Source of the DNA: Pseudomonadota bacterium
Lineage (GTDB): Bacteria > Desulfobacterota > Desulfovibrionia > Desulfovibrionales > Desulfovibrionaceae
NCBI GenBank assembly: GCA_023433925.1
Contig: JAEYTO010000105.1
Span: 1-15,002 of the forward strand
DNA: 15,002 bases
Direction: 5' to 3'
Position 1 is the first letter of the stretch. Each line of letters begins with the position of its first letter. A program made the translations under genes and the position numbers. Below are positions 1-7,194 of this stretch, one piece after another. Below the pieces are notes generated by a model, which was not told the origin of the DNA, did not search any database, and saw only the letters and a program-made list of their open reading frames with translations.

Positions 1-192
1 GCGCCGCTCCCCCCCCCGCCACTCAGGGGGCCGGGGGGACAATAGCGCAGGATGGCGCTATTGGACGTCGCGCCCGGACGACGCCCGAAGGGCGAGGGCC
101 AGGATGGCCCGAGTCAATTGATTTCCCCCGGCGGGGTCTGGGGCGGAGCCCCAGCGGGGGTCGGGACAGCGCCCCGATTCGCTTCGCCTAGC
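1..192. repeat. Non-coding left edge with several GC-rich palindromes
   Basis: No gene is seen between the window edge and the permease stop codon. The stretch holds three inverted repeats: a 9-bp stem at 40-48 / 55-63 with a 6-base loop (AGGATG); GGGCC-AGGAT-GGCCC at 96-110; and CTGGGGC-GGA-GCCCCAG at 138-154. The middle one has the same stem and nearly the same loop as hairpins at 2465-2483 and 9211-9229, so it probably belongs to a dispersed intergenic repeat family. The 138-154 hairpin lies 39 bases beyond the permease stop on the minus strand and could help end that transcript, but no T-run follows it. Confidence 0.5.
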
Positions 193-1248
193 CTACTCGG
201 CCCGCTTGATCCGGTACGTCATAAAGAACTGCCCGGACAGCACGGTCAGGAGCACGAGGCCCTCGATGATGCCGCCGAAGGCCGCCGGGACCCGCAGGTC
301 GAGCATGAGGTTCTCCACGCCCACGCGCAGCCCGGCCAGGAGCAAGCTGACCAGGGCGATGGTCAGCGGGTGCAGCCGGGCCAGCCAGGCCACGACGATG
401 GCCGTGAAACCGTAGCCGGCCATGATGCTCGGCTGGAGCCGGCCCACCACGGCCGACGTCTCCACGAAGCCGGCCAGGCCGGCCATGGCCCCGCACATGA
501 GCATGGAGAGGATCACGAGAAAATTATAGTCCATGCGCGCATAGCGCGAGGCCCGCGCTCCCGAGCCGCTGGCGCGCAGCTCGTAGCCGATGCGCGTGTG
601 CCGGAAGAGCACCCACACGGCCACGGCCAGCACGGCGCACAGGGCCAGGCCCCAGTGCAGGCGCGTGCCGGCCATGCGCGGGATGATCGCCGCGTCCGGG
701 AACTCCATGGTCATGGGGAAGCCGAAGCTGGCCGGGTCCTTCCAGGGGCCGTAGACCAGGTATTCCAGAAAAAGGATGCCGATGTAGTTGAGCATGAGCG
801 AGGTGATGATCTCGCTCACGCCGAGCCTGGTCCTGAGCACGGCCGGAATGAACGCCCACAGGGCTCCCGCCGCGGCGGACGAGGCGAGCATGAGCCCGAG
901 CATGGCCGGCATGGGCAGGCCTGGGAAGGTCAGCACGGCCCAGGTGGCCCCCACGCAGCCCAAGGCGTACTGGCCTTCGGCCCCGATGTTCCAGACCTGC
1001 ATGCGGAAGGTCACGGCCACGCCCAGGGAGACCAGGAAGAGCGGTACGGCCTTGCGGATCGAGTCCTCCCAGGCATGGCTCGAGCCGAAGGCGCCCTCGA
1101 AGAGCAGCCGCAGCCCCTCCAGGGGCGGCTTGCCCTGCAAGGCCAGGAGCAGCGCGGCCAGTCCCAGGGACACGGCCAGGGCCGCCGGAAAAATAAGGCA
1201 GGAGCCCCATTTCCAGGGCTCCTGCCGTTTTGCGATCTTGAGGCGCAT
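193..1248 (-). CDS. ABC transporter permease, BMP/nucleoside-type (NupP/YufP-like)
   Basis: Inner-membrane permease of an ABC importer in the BPD_transp_2 family, 351 residues, about the usual length for the first permease of BMP-type nucleoside systems (YufP/NupP). The protein is almost entirely hydrophobic helices. It carries the family hallmark WNIGAEGQ around residue 86 and SEIITSLMLNYIG around residue 145; the late segment GFTAIVVAWLARLHPL is also typical. It starts 25 bases downstream of the stop of the BMP lipoprotein gene, so the two are surely co-transcribed, and the lipoprotein should deliver its ligand to this subunit. AGGA lies very close to the ATG. Purine nucleoside or base transport is inferred from family and from gpt nearby. 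The usual second permease and the two-domain ATPase are not seen in the 192 bases that remain to the left. Confidence 0.9.
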   Translation of the reverse strand: MRLKIAKRQEPWKWGSCLIFPAALAVSLGLAALLLALQGKPPLEGLRLLFEGAFGSSHAWEDSIRKAVPLFLVSLGVAVTFRMQVWNIGAEGQYALGCVGATWAVLTFPGLPMPAMLGLMLASSAAAGALWAFIPAVLRTRLGVSEIITSLMLNYIGILFLEYLVYGPWKDPASFGFPMTMEFPDAAIIPRMAGTRLHWGLALCAVLAVAVWVLFRHTRIGYELRASGSGARASRYARMDYNFLVILSMLMCGAMAGLAGFVETSAVVGRLQPSIMAGYGFTAIVVAWLARLHPLTIALVSLLLAGLRVGVENLMLDLRVPAAFGGIIEGLVLLTVLSGQFFMTYRIKRAE

Positions 1249-1273
1249 TGATCCTACTGCTGAATGGTCGCGG

Positions 1274-2398
1274 CTACTCGGTGCCGCCGACCACGCCCTC
1301 GACGAACCAGCTCATGCCGAGGAGCTGCTCGTCCGTGGCGGTCTGGCCGGCCGGGATGGCCATTTCGCCCTTCTGGTTCTTGACCGGGCCGGCGAAGACC
1401 ACGAGCTCCTTGCTGACGATCTTCCGCTGAGCGTCGAGCACCTTGGCCTTGACGTCCTCGGGAACCATGGGGCCGAAGGGCGCGAGGCCAACGATGCCGG
1501 TCTCCATGCCCCACCACAGGGATTCGGGCTTCCAGGCGCCGCTCTTCACCTTCTCGACCTGGTCCTTGTAGAAAGCGCCCCAGTTCCAGATCGCGGCGGT
1601 CAGGTGCGACTTGGGCGCGAAGGCGGACATGTCGGTGTTGTAGCCGATCGAGTAGACGCCGCGCTCCTGGGCGGCCTCCTGCGGGCCGGGGGAGTCCTGG
1701 TGCTGGGTGATGACGTCGGCGCCCACATCGATCAGGCTCTTGGCGGCTTCCTTCTCGGTGGTCGGGTCATACCAGGTCTTGGTCCAGACCACGCGCACCT
1801 GCGCCTCGGGGTTCACGGCGCGCACGCCCAGGGTGAAGGCGTTGATGCCGCGGATGACCTCGGGGATGGGAAAGGCGGCCGCGTAGCCGATGATGTTCGA
1901 CTTGGTCATGGCGCCGGCGACCATGCCCGTGAGATAACGGGCCTGGTACATGCGGCCGAAGTAGTTGCCGGCGTTGTCGGCCATCTTGAAGCCCGAGCAG
2001 TGCATGAAGAACGTCTCGGGGAACTCCTTGGCCACGCGGATGGTCGGGTCCATGTAGCCGTAGCTCGTGGTGAAGATGAGCTTGGCGCCCTTGCGCGCCA
2101 TGTTCAGGATCACGCGCTCGGAGTCCGGACCCTCGGGCACGGCCTCCTGGTACATGGTCATCACGCCGTCCATCTCCTCCACGACCTTGCGACCCTGGTC
2201 ATGGGCGTAGGAGTAGCCGGCATCGCCCACGGGCGAGACGTACACGAAGCCCACGAGCAGCTCGCCGGCCGGGGCGGCCTGCTCGGCCTGGGGCGCCTGG
2301 GCGCCTTCCGGCTTGGCCTCTTCCTTCTTGGTTTCGCCGCACCCGGCAAGGGCGCCGAGGCACAGCAGCACGAACAGCAGCGTGAGAATGCGTTTCAT
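1274..2398 (-). CDS. BMP-family ABC transporter substrate-binding lipoprotein
   Basis: Extracytoplasmic binding protein of the basic membrane protein (BMP/PnrA) family, which captures purine nucleosides or bases for an ABC importer. The chosen ATG gives 374 residues and is preceded by AAGGAGAGG at ideal spacing; a longer frame reading upstream would add only arginine-rich non-coding sequence. Residues 1-20 form a lipoprotein signal with lipobox LAGC and Cys20 as the lipidation site, followed by a Glu/Ala/Pro-rich tether to about residue 45. The mature domain opens with VGFVYVSPVGDAGYSYAHDQ, the pattern of the BMP subgroup with Y/W-Y-x-H-D in place of the N-rich PnrA motif. Other typical stretches are IFTTSYGYMDP (about 108-118) and ADVITQHQDSPG (about 227-238). 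The ligand cannot be read from sequence; adenine, guanosine or xanthine are all possible, and nearby gpt favours a purine. Confidence 0.92.
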   Translation of the reverse strand: MKRILTLLFVLLCLGALAGCGETKKEEAKPEGAQAPQAEQAAPAGELLVGFVYVSPVGDAGYSYAHDQGRKVVEEMDGVMTMYQEAVPEGPDSERVILNMARKGAKLIFTTSYGYMDPTIRVAKEFPETFFMHCSGFKMADNAGNYFGRMYQARYLTGMVAGAMTKSNIIGYAAAFPIPEVIRGINAFTLGVRAVNPEAQVRVVWTKTWYDPTTEKEAAKSLIDVGADVITQHQDSPGPQEAAQERGVYSIGYNTDMSAFAPKSHLTAAIWNWGAFYKDQVEKVKSGAWKPESLWWGMETGIVGLAPFGPMVPEDVKAKVLDAQRKIVSKELVVFAGPVKNQKGEMAIPAGQTATDEQLLGMSWFVEGVVGGTE

Positions 2399-2450
2399 GT
2401 CCCTCTCCTTGTCTCCGTTCCGGTCGAGATCGTGCGTGCGGCGGCCTGGC

Positions 2451-2550
2451 GACAAACAGGCCGCGCGGGCCGGGATGGCCCGCCGGATGCGCGCGGGCGC
2501 GCGGGCGCGCGGCATCCGTGAGCAACGCTTGAGCAAAGCTCAAGCATTGC
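2451..2550. repeat. Dispersed palindromic repeat, copy upstream of the BMP gene
   Basis: The segment 2451-2502 aligns with the reverse complement of 9193-9242 at roughly 80 percent identity, and most differences are G here for A there. It contains a perfect 7-bp stem GCGGGCC (2465-2471), loop GGGAT, GGCCCGC (2477-2483). It continues through an alternating GC tract into a long hairpin at 2522-2550, a 13-bp stem with one C-A mismatch around an AAA loop (core GCTTGAGC-AAA-GCTCAAGC). It lies between gpt and the BMP gene. I read it as a REP-like intergenic repeat; any role in RNA processing is inference. Confidence 0.6.
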
Positions 2551-2554
2551 GAGG

Positions 2555-2580
2555 TTGAAAAGCCGGGACGGCTTTATCAA
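2555..2580 (-). terminator. Hairpin terminator after gpt
   Basis: Thirteen bases beyond the gpt stop, read on the minus strand, is the stem AAAGCCG-TCC-CGGCTTT, extended by TTGA/TCAA with one bulged base, and followed by TTTTC within and after the stem. It looks like a rho-independent terminator and would partly separate gpt from the BMP gene. The core is nearly identical to the hairpin at 9145-9167, which lies after no known gene, so it may also be part of a dispersed repeat. Confidence 0.6.
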
Positions 2581-2593
2581 CAATGCATGACTC

Positions 2594-3088
2594 TCACGTC
2601 GAGCGCAGCCCGACGATGGGCTCCACGAACTGGGATTCGGAGTCCCAGGGCTGGAGAATCCAGGTGTCCTGGCTGACCTCGGTCACGAAGGTGTCCACCA
2701 GGGGCTTGCCCTCGGGCTTGGCGTAGACCGTGGCGAAGTGCGCCTTGGGCAGCCTTTCGCGGATGAAGCGCGCGGTCTTGCCCGTATCGACCATGTCGTC
2801 CACCAGGAGCCAGCCCGCGCCGTCGGTCTGCTCGGCGAGGGGCTTGACGATGCGCGGCTCGCCCTGGGTCTTCCAGTCGTAGCTGACGATGGAGATCGTA
2901 TCGATGCGCCGGATGTCCAGCTCGCGCGCGATGACCGCGGCCGGGAACAGGCCGCCGCGGGTGATGGCGATGATGCCTTCCCACGTGGGACGTATGTCCA
3001 CGAGTTTCCAGGCCAGGGCCCTGCTGTCGCGATGAAGCTGGTCCCACGAGACGGGATAAATCTTCTTGTAGCGGTCCCTGCTGGACAC
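2594..3088 (-). CDS. gpt: Xanthine/guanine phosphoribosyltransferase
   Basis: Cytoplasmic type I phosphoribosyltransferase that joins xanthine, guanine or hypoxanthine to PRPP to give XMP, GMP or IMP in purine salvage. With a GTG start at 3088 the protein has 164 residues, close to E. coli Gpt (152). That start is chosen because AAGGA sits six bases upstream and the homologous region begins just after it; the longer frame to 3157 adds residues without family resemblance. Visible motifs are GIIAITRGGLFPAA (about 38-51), the PRPP-binding loop LLVDDMVDTGKT (94-105) with the acidic pair D97-D98, AKPEGKPLVDTFV (about 123-135) and DTWILQPWD (141-149), where Trp143 corresponds to the residue that stacks on the purine in E. 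coli Gpt. Its position upstream of a BMP importer suggests import followed by immediate salvage. Confidence 0.95.
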   Translation of the reverse strand: MSSRDRYKKIYPVSWDQLHRDSRALAWKLVDIRPTWEGIIAITRGGLFPAAVIARELDIRRIDTISIVSYDWKTQGEPRIVKPLAEQTDGAGWLLVDDMVDTGKTARFIRERLPKAHFATVYAKPEGKPLVDTFVTEVSQDTWILQPWDSESQFVEPIVGLRST

Positions 3089-3285
3089 GGCTCGTCCTTG
3101 CGTCGCGCGGTGGGGGAGGTTCTGGACCGGTGCCTTGAGAAAAAAGCCCCTTCCCATGGCGGAGCCGGGCTGTCAAGTCTTTCTCTCGGCCCGGCCCGGC
3201 TCCCCGGCCGGCTCGCGCGGCCTTGACCCGCCCGTCCCGGAATGTCACCAATAGCGAGGCCGGCACGCACAAGCAGGAGACAGCC
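3089..3285. promoter_or_regulatory. Divergent promoter region between gpt and the aldehyde dehydrogenase
   Basis: The 197 bases separate two divergent genes, so both promoters should lie here. On the minus strand a perfect TTGACA (3176 down to 3171) is a candidate -35 for gpt, but the matching -10 position reads only GAAGGG. On the plus strand TTGACC at 3223-3228 is a candidate -35 for the dehydrogenase, again without a good -10. These are weak calls based on the -35 elements alone; no operator-like dyad stands out. Confidence 0.3.
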
Positions 3286-4686
3286 ATGACCGAGCAGGAG
3301 CTGAGCGCCCTCTTCCAGGCCCAGAGACGCTTCTTCGCCTCGGGCGCCACGAAGCCCCACGCCTTCCGCCACGATGCCCTCAAGCGGCTGTACCGCACGG
3401 TGCGGGACAATGAGGCCGCCCTGCTCAAGGCCCTGTCCGACGACCTGGGCAAGCCCGAGGACGAGGCCTGGGTGTCCGAGTTCGGCGCGGTGCTCTCCGA
3501 GACCGACTACGCGCTTTCGCGGCTGCGGCAATGGATGCGGCCGCGCGGCGCGCCCATTCCGCTTTTGTACCAGCCCTCGCGCGGCTACGTGCGCTACGAG
3601 CCTTTCGGTACATGCCTCGTGCTCTCGCCCTGGAACTATCCCCTGGCCCTGGCCCTGACTCCGCTCGTGAGCGCCCTGGCGGCCGGCAACTGCGCCGTGC
3701 TCAAGCCTTCCAGCAAGGCCCCGCGCACCTCCCGCGAGATCGCCCGGATGGTCACCGAGGCCTTCCCGGCCGAGCACGTCTTCTGCATCGAGGGCGGCGC
3801 GCGCACGGCCGAACTCCTCCTGGGCCTGGGCTTCGATTTCATCTTCTATACCGGCTCGGCCAGAATCGGCCGCAAGGTCATGGCCCAGGCGGCCCGGACA
3901 CTCACGCCCGTGGTCCTGGAGCTGGGCGGCAAGAGCCCGTGCATCGTCGACCGGCATCTGGCCGACGGGAACATCGACAAGGCCGCGCGGCGCATCGTCT
4001 GGGGCAAGCTCCTCAACGCCGGCCAGACCTGCGTGGCGCCCGACTATGTTCTGGCCCACGTCGGGATCAAGGCCGAGCTGGAGCAGGCTCTGGTGCGGGC
4101 CGTGACCGACTTCTTCGGCCCGGACCCCAGCCGCAGCCCGCACCTGGGCCGCATCGTGAACCGGGAACACCACGAGCGCCTCGCGGGCCTGCTCGCCTCC
4201 ACCCGCGGCCGCAGGCTCTTCGGCGGCGACAATCATCCGGGCGAGCTGTACATGGCGCCGGCCGTGGTCACCGACATGCGCGAGGACGACCCGCTCATGG
4301 CCGAGGAGATCTTCGGGCCCATACTGCCCGTGATGGGCGTGGAAAGCCTGGACAAGGCCATGGAGTTCATCAATTCGCGGCCCAGGCCCCTGGCCCTGTA
4401 CCTGTTCACGGAGAGCGACGAAGCCATGGCCAGGGTCTTGCGCGACACGGCCTCGGGCGGCGTGTGCATCAACGACACGGCCCTGCACCTGGGGCCGCAC
4501 GCCCTGCCCTTCGGCGGCGTGGGCGAGTCCGGCATGGGCCGCTACCATGGCCAGGCCGGCTTCGAGGCCTTCAGCTACCAGCGCGGCATCCTGCGCCGGG
4601 GCTTCCGCTTCGACTGGAAGCTGCGCTATCCGCCACGGTCCAAGCTCACCGGATTCAGGAAGGCCCTGCTGCGCTGGCTGGGCTGA
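3286..4686 (+). CDS. Aldehyde dehydrogenase, ALDH3 / coniferyl-aldehyde-dehydrogenase-like
   Basis: NAD(P)-dependent oxidation of an aldehyde to the carboxylic acid. The ATG at 3286 follows AGGAGA at good spacing and yields 466 residues; the frame extends 21 codons upstream without family sequence. Catalytic and cofactor motifs are present in order: SPWNYPL with Asn117, AVLKPS (137-142), the FYTGS segment (188-191), LELGGKSP with general base Glu212, and NAGQTC with nucleophile Cys249. The C-terminal FGGVGESGMGRYHG and the basic tail RYPPRSKLTGFRKALLRW resemble class 3 aldehyde dehydrogenases, which act on medium and long-chain or aromatic aldehydes. The length and lack of a signal peptide fit a cytoplasmic or membrane-associated enzyme. 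The gene appears monocistronic and converges on the DUF1772-like gene. The actual substrate cannot be told from the sequence. Confidence 0.93.
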   Translation: MTEQELSALFQAQRRFFASGATKPHAFRHDALKRLYRTVRDNEAALLKALSDDLGKPEDEAWVSEFGAVLSETDYALSRLRQWMRPRGAPIPLLYQPSRGYVRYEPFGTCLVLSPWNYPLALALTPLVSALAAGNCAVLKPSSKAPRTSREIARMVTEAFPAEHVFCIEGGARTAELLLGLGFDFIFYTGSARIGRKVMAQAARTLTPVVLELGGKSPCIVDRHLADGNIDKAARRIVWGKLLNAGQTCVAPDYVLAHVGIKAELEQALVRAVTDFFGPDPSRSPHLGRIVNREHHERLAGLLASTRGRRLFGGDNHPGELYMAPAVVTDMREDDPLMAEEIFGPILPVMGVESLDKAMEFINSRPRPLALYLFTESDEAMARVLRDTASGGVCINDTALHLGPHALPFGGVGESGMGRYHGQAGFEAFSYQRGILRRGFRFDWKLRYPPRSKLTGFRKALLRWLG

Positions 4687-4708
4687 CCAGACCCGGACAG
4701 GATCGGGG

Positions 4709-4726
4709 CAGGGCGCAGCCGCCCTG
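4709..4726 (+). terminator. Hairpin after the aldehyde dehydrogenase gene
   Basis: CAGGGCG-CAGC-CGCCCTG, a perfect 7-bp stem, begins 22 bases after the stop codon. No T-run follows, only TCTCGCTCC, so termination efficiency is uncertain. Confidence 0.4.
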
Positions 4727-4765
4727 TCTCGCTCCCGCCATGGACGCCTTGGGGGGAAACCGCCC

Positions 4766-4787
4766 CTTGCCGCGCTCTCGCGGCAAG
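4766..4787. terminator. Second hairpin between the convergent genes
   Basis: CTTGCCGCG-CTCT-CGCGGCAAG, a perfect 9-bp stem with a 4-base loop, is followed on the plus strand by TCGCTTCATTT. It could be a second terminator for the dehydrogenase transcript or serve both converging genes. Confidence 0.4.
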
Positions 4788-4998
4788 TCGCTTCATTTCC
4801 CAAGACATGGAACGCGACCGCGGGCGGAGTCGGCCCTGGACGAGGTGTGGACGGGTGCGCCTGATGGCGCGCGTGTCCCACACGCGCATGGGCATCCCGG
4901 CCGAAAGCTTGGAGGCCGGCTTCGACAGCTTCAACCAAGCGCACGGCAAGGCGCACGGCCTCTTGGGCGGCATGGGCCCGGCCATCAGCCGGCTCGCC

Positions 4999-5505
4999 CT
5001 ATTCGGCCGGCCTGGCTGGGAGCGCGGGGCCGCGCCTGCGGCGCGGCCAGGGCAGGCGGTGCATGAGGGCCGAATGGACGAGCGCGCCCATGGCCGTGAA
5101 GGCTAGCAGCGCGCGGATGACCTGCCACACGGTCCAGCGGTCGCGGTACAGGTCCCAGTCGTGAGGCAGGGAATCGGGGCTCCAAGTCTCTATGCGCATG
5201 TTGATGGGGCTGATGAACAGGCCCCAGATGACGACCATGAGCGCCAGGCAGGTCACGGCCAGGACTTGCGGCAGCCTCGCCTCTTGGCGCTGGCGCAGCT
5301 CCCAGGCGATCCAGCCCGTGGTCAGGAGCGCGCCGATCTCCACGATGCCCAGCGCCGGACCGTAATGGCTCATGAGCACCTTGTGCACCAGGAGGAACTC
5401 AGGCCCGGGCAGCTCGGTCCTCGGCCCGGCCTGGAGCACGTGGGTGAAGATGACGCCCGTGGCGAGGGCGGTCAGGAACAGACTCAAGGTGCGGATGAAT
5501 GTCAT
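4999..5505 (-). CDS. Small four-helix membrane protein, DUF1772-like
   Basis: A 168-residue inner-membrane protein with four predicted helices (about residues 4-24, 50-68, 80-98 and 130-148) and a basic, proline-rich cytoplasmic tail (RLPWPRRRRGP). The stretch FISPINMRIETW followed by a W-D-x-x-R-D-R-W-x-x-W region (about 98-130) matches the pattern of DUF1772, a family that includes anthrone-oxygenase-like proteins. Most bacterial members have no known activity and I infer none here. The ATG at 5505 is chosen because GGGAG lies eight bases upstream and the first helix begins at once; the longer frame upstream is arginine-rich and runs into a repeat. It stands alone on the minus strand, 285 bases from wbaP. 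Confidence 0.8.
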   Translation of the reverse strand: MTFIRTLSLFLTALATGVIFTHVLQAGPRTELPGPEFLLVHKVLMSHYGPALGIVEIGALLTTGWIAWELRQRQEARLPQVLAVTCLALMVVIWGLFISPINMRIETWSPDSLPHDWDLYRDRWTVWQVIRALLAFTAMGALVHSALMHRLPWPRRRRGPALPARPAE

Positions 5506-5790
5506 GGCGATGGCTCCCGGTCCCCATGCGGGTGATCCCCTGTCCGTCCAACGCGGCCGGCCCCGGCTCCGAAGCATGGAAGCGCGCGCCAGCGCGCAAC
5601 CCGGGCATTCCTGCCCACGGTCAAACCCGGAGCGGGCGTATCGGCGGCCTGATCACGAACAGGATCCGGCCATGGATGGATGGTGAGCTCCTCGGGGGAC
5701 GCGTGCAGGGCCTCGTATACCAAAGACCCGGCTCCAGGCAAGGACTTGCCCACAAGGGCCGTCCCGGCGGGCGCGGCCGCCCTCTCCCGT
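5506..5790. other. Intergenic region between wbaP and the DUF1772-like gene
   Basis: No gene is supported here. It contains the repeat at 5555-5616 (listed separately) and short inverted repeats such as GGCAA-GTCC-TTGCC (near 5735-5750), the latter about 40 bases beyond the wbaP stop but without a T-run. The promoter for the DUF1772-like gene should lie in the part nearest 5505, but I see no convincing -35/-10 pair. Confidence 0.5.
5555..5616 (-). repeat. Dispersed repeat, copy upstream of the DUF1772-like gene
   Basis: The 43 bases at 5555-5597 match 9005-9047 in the same orientation with four mismatches, including 24 identical bases (5560-5583 and 9010-9033). In both places the copy lies roughly 50-150 bases upstream of the start of a minus-strand gene. 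Adjacent to this copy, on the minus strand, is GGGC-AGGAAT-GCCC (5616 down to 5603), whose loop resembles those of the other palindromic repeats in the window. Confidence 0.65.
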
Positions 5791-7194
5791 CTAGCAGGCC
5801 CCGTGGCGCGTGAGGACCACGGGGATGGTCTTGGCCAGGATGTAGATGTCGAACCAGACCGACCAGTTGTTGATGTAGTATGTGTCCAGGTCGATGCGCT
5901 TGTCGTAGGACACGAGGTTGCGGCCCGAGATCTGCCACAGGCCCGTGATGCCGGGCCTGACCCGCGTGTACTGGGCGAAGGATTCGCGGTAGCGGTCCAC
6001 CTCGGACTCGATGATGGGCCTGGGGCCCACGAGCGAGAGGTCGCCGCGCAGCACATTGAAGAGCTGAGGAAGCTCGTCCAGGCTCGTGCAGCGCAGGAAG
6101 CGACCCACCCTGGTCACCCGCGGGTCGCGGCGCAGCTTCTGGCAGCTGTCCCACTCGCGCTTGAGCTCGGGGTCCCGGGCCAGGTGCTCGTCCAGGATCT
6201 TCTCCGCGTCCGGGACCATGGTCCGGAATTTCCAGACATGGAAGGTCTTCCCGTTGAGGCCGATGCGCCGCTGCCTGAACAGCGCCGGCCCCTTGCTCTC
6301 CAGGCGGATGAGCGCGGCGATGACCAGGCACAGGGGCAGCACGACGATGCCGCCCGCGAGAGTCAGGGCCAGGTCCAGAAAACGCTTCATGGCCAGCCGT
6401 CGGCAGTCGAGGAGGTTGTGACGCACGAGCAGGCCGGGCAGCCCGCCCACGTCCAGGGCCGTGGTCCACAGGCTCGCGCGGCCCACGGATACCGGGAGAA
6501 TGAGCACGTGCTTGAAGCTGCGCGCGAGATGGTCGAGCAGTTCGCGGTTCCCGGCGGATTGGAGGCAGGCCCCGGAAACGGCCGCATGGGAATGCTCGCC
6601 CTGGCCAAGGGCCAGGGCGTCGTCAAGGTCGCGCACCACCGGCACGCCCTCGATATCCTCCTCGCCCTGAGCCTCGTCGAGGCAGGGGTGCACGGCCAGC
6701 GGCCGCAGGCCGATCCCCGGCTTGAGCCGGAGCGTGTTCAGGAGGATGCGCGCCGCGCCGTCGGCGCCGAAGACGACCATCGGGTAGCCCCACCATCTCT
6801 TGCTCACGAGCAGTGAGCGCATGGCCGCGCGCCCCAGGGGCGCCAGGATCATGCTCAGGAGCCAGCTCTCGAGGAACACGGCGCGCGAGTAGAGGTGCCC
6901 CTCGCGGGAGACGAAGGTCAACGCGCCGAAGGCCAGGAAGACGAGCGAGATGCCCCAGCAGAGCTTCTTGATCTCCTCGGGCGGCGGCAGGAGCACTCCG
7001 GGATAGAGGCCCAACGCGCCGAGCACGAGCGGGAAGAGAGCCAGGCTCGGCACGAGTCGCAGGTAGGCCGAGGGCGCGATGTGCCCGCCCGTGGCCCAGA
7101 GGATGCCGAGGGCGGCCAGGACCGCGACGATGATGGCCGCGAGGTCCGCGAACATGAGGAATAAGGGTAGAAGATGAGGCAATCGCTTGCGCAT
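5791..7194 (-). CDS. wbaP: Undecaprenyl-phosphate sugar phosphotransferase, WbaP type
   Basis: Membrane enzyme that transfers a sugar-1-phosphate (galactose in the characterised WbaP) from a UDP-sugar to undecaprenyl phosphate, the first step of O-antigen, capsule or exopolysaccharide assembly. From the ATG at 7194 the protein has 467 residues, the usual WbaP length. The N-terminal part has about four transmembrane helices (residues 9-35, 45-68, 78-95, 105-125), followed by a Rossmann-like region beginning MVVFGADGAARILL (about 139-152). The catalytic domain starts at about 267 with KRFLDLALTLAGG. It contains WKFRTMVPDAE (321-331), the Asp-Glu pair in DELPQLFN (373-380), SLVGPRP (387-393), RPGITGLWQISGRN (413-426) and the WbaP-type ending LDTYYINNWSVWFDIYILAKT. 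GGAGG lies 11 bases before the start, somewhat far. No other glycan genes adjoin it, so its pathway is unknown. Confidence 0.92.
   Translation of the reverse strand: MRKRLPHLLPLFLMFADLAAIIVAVLAALGILWATGGHIAPSAYLRLVPSLALFPLVLGALGLYPGVLLPPPEEIKKLCWGISLVFLAFGALTFVSREGHLYSRAVFLESWLLSMILAPLGRAAMRSLLVSKRWWGYPMVVFGADGAARILLNTLRLKPGIGLRPLAVHPCLDEAQGEEDIEGVPVVRDLDDALALGQGEHSHAAVSGACLQSAGNRELLDHLARSFKHVLILPVSVGRASLWTTALDVGGLPGLLVRHNLLDCRRLAMKRFLDLALTLAGGIVVLPLCLVIAALIRLESKGPALFRQRRIGLNGKTFHVWKFRTMVPDAEKILDEHLARDPELKREWDSCQKLRRDPRVTRVGRFLRCTSLDELPQLFNVLRGDLSLVGPRPIIESEVDRYRESFAQYTRVRPGITGLWQISGRNLVSYDKRIDLDTYYINNWSVWFDIYILAKTIPVVLTRHGAC

Larger units (their letters stand above)
4687..4998. other. Intergenic region between convergent genes, mostly without recognised content
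   Basis: Two hairpins near the dehydrogenase end are listed separately. From about 4800 on there is no recognisable gene. A plus-strand frame from 4864 to 5106 has coding-like third positions but no ribosome-binding site, no known family, and runs antisense into the neighbouring gene. A short tandem repeat of GCGCACGGC with spacer AAG is visible near 4939-4960. Confidence 0.5.

Noticed and set aside
52..1251. Long plus-strand open frame of 399 codons
   Set aside because: It lies opposite the permease gene and is Gly/His/Gln/Arg-rich with no family resemblance; long antisense frames are expected in very GC-rich coding DNA.
2161..2349. Small minus-strand frame within the BMP gene
   Set aside because: Out-of-frame, Arg/Pro/Ser-rich shadow of the lipoprotein coding sequence.
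2683..4956. Minus-strand open frame of 757 codons
   Set aside because: It spans parts of gpt and the whole aldehyde dehydrogenase gene in the wrong frames; both real genes have intact motifs and ribosome-binding sites.
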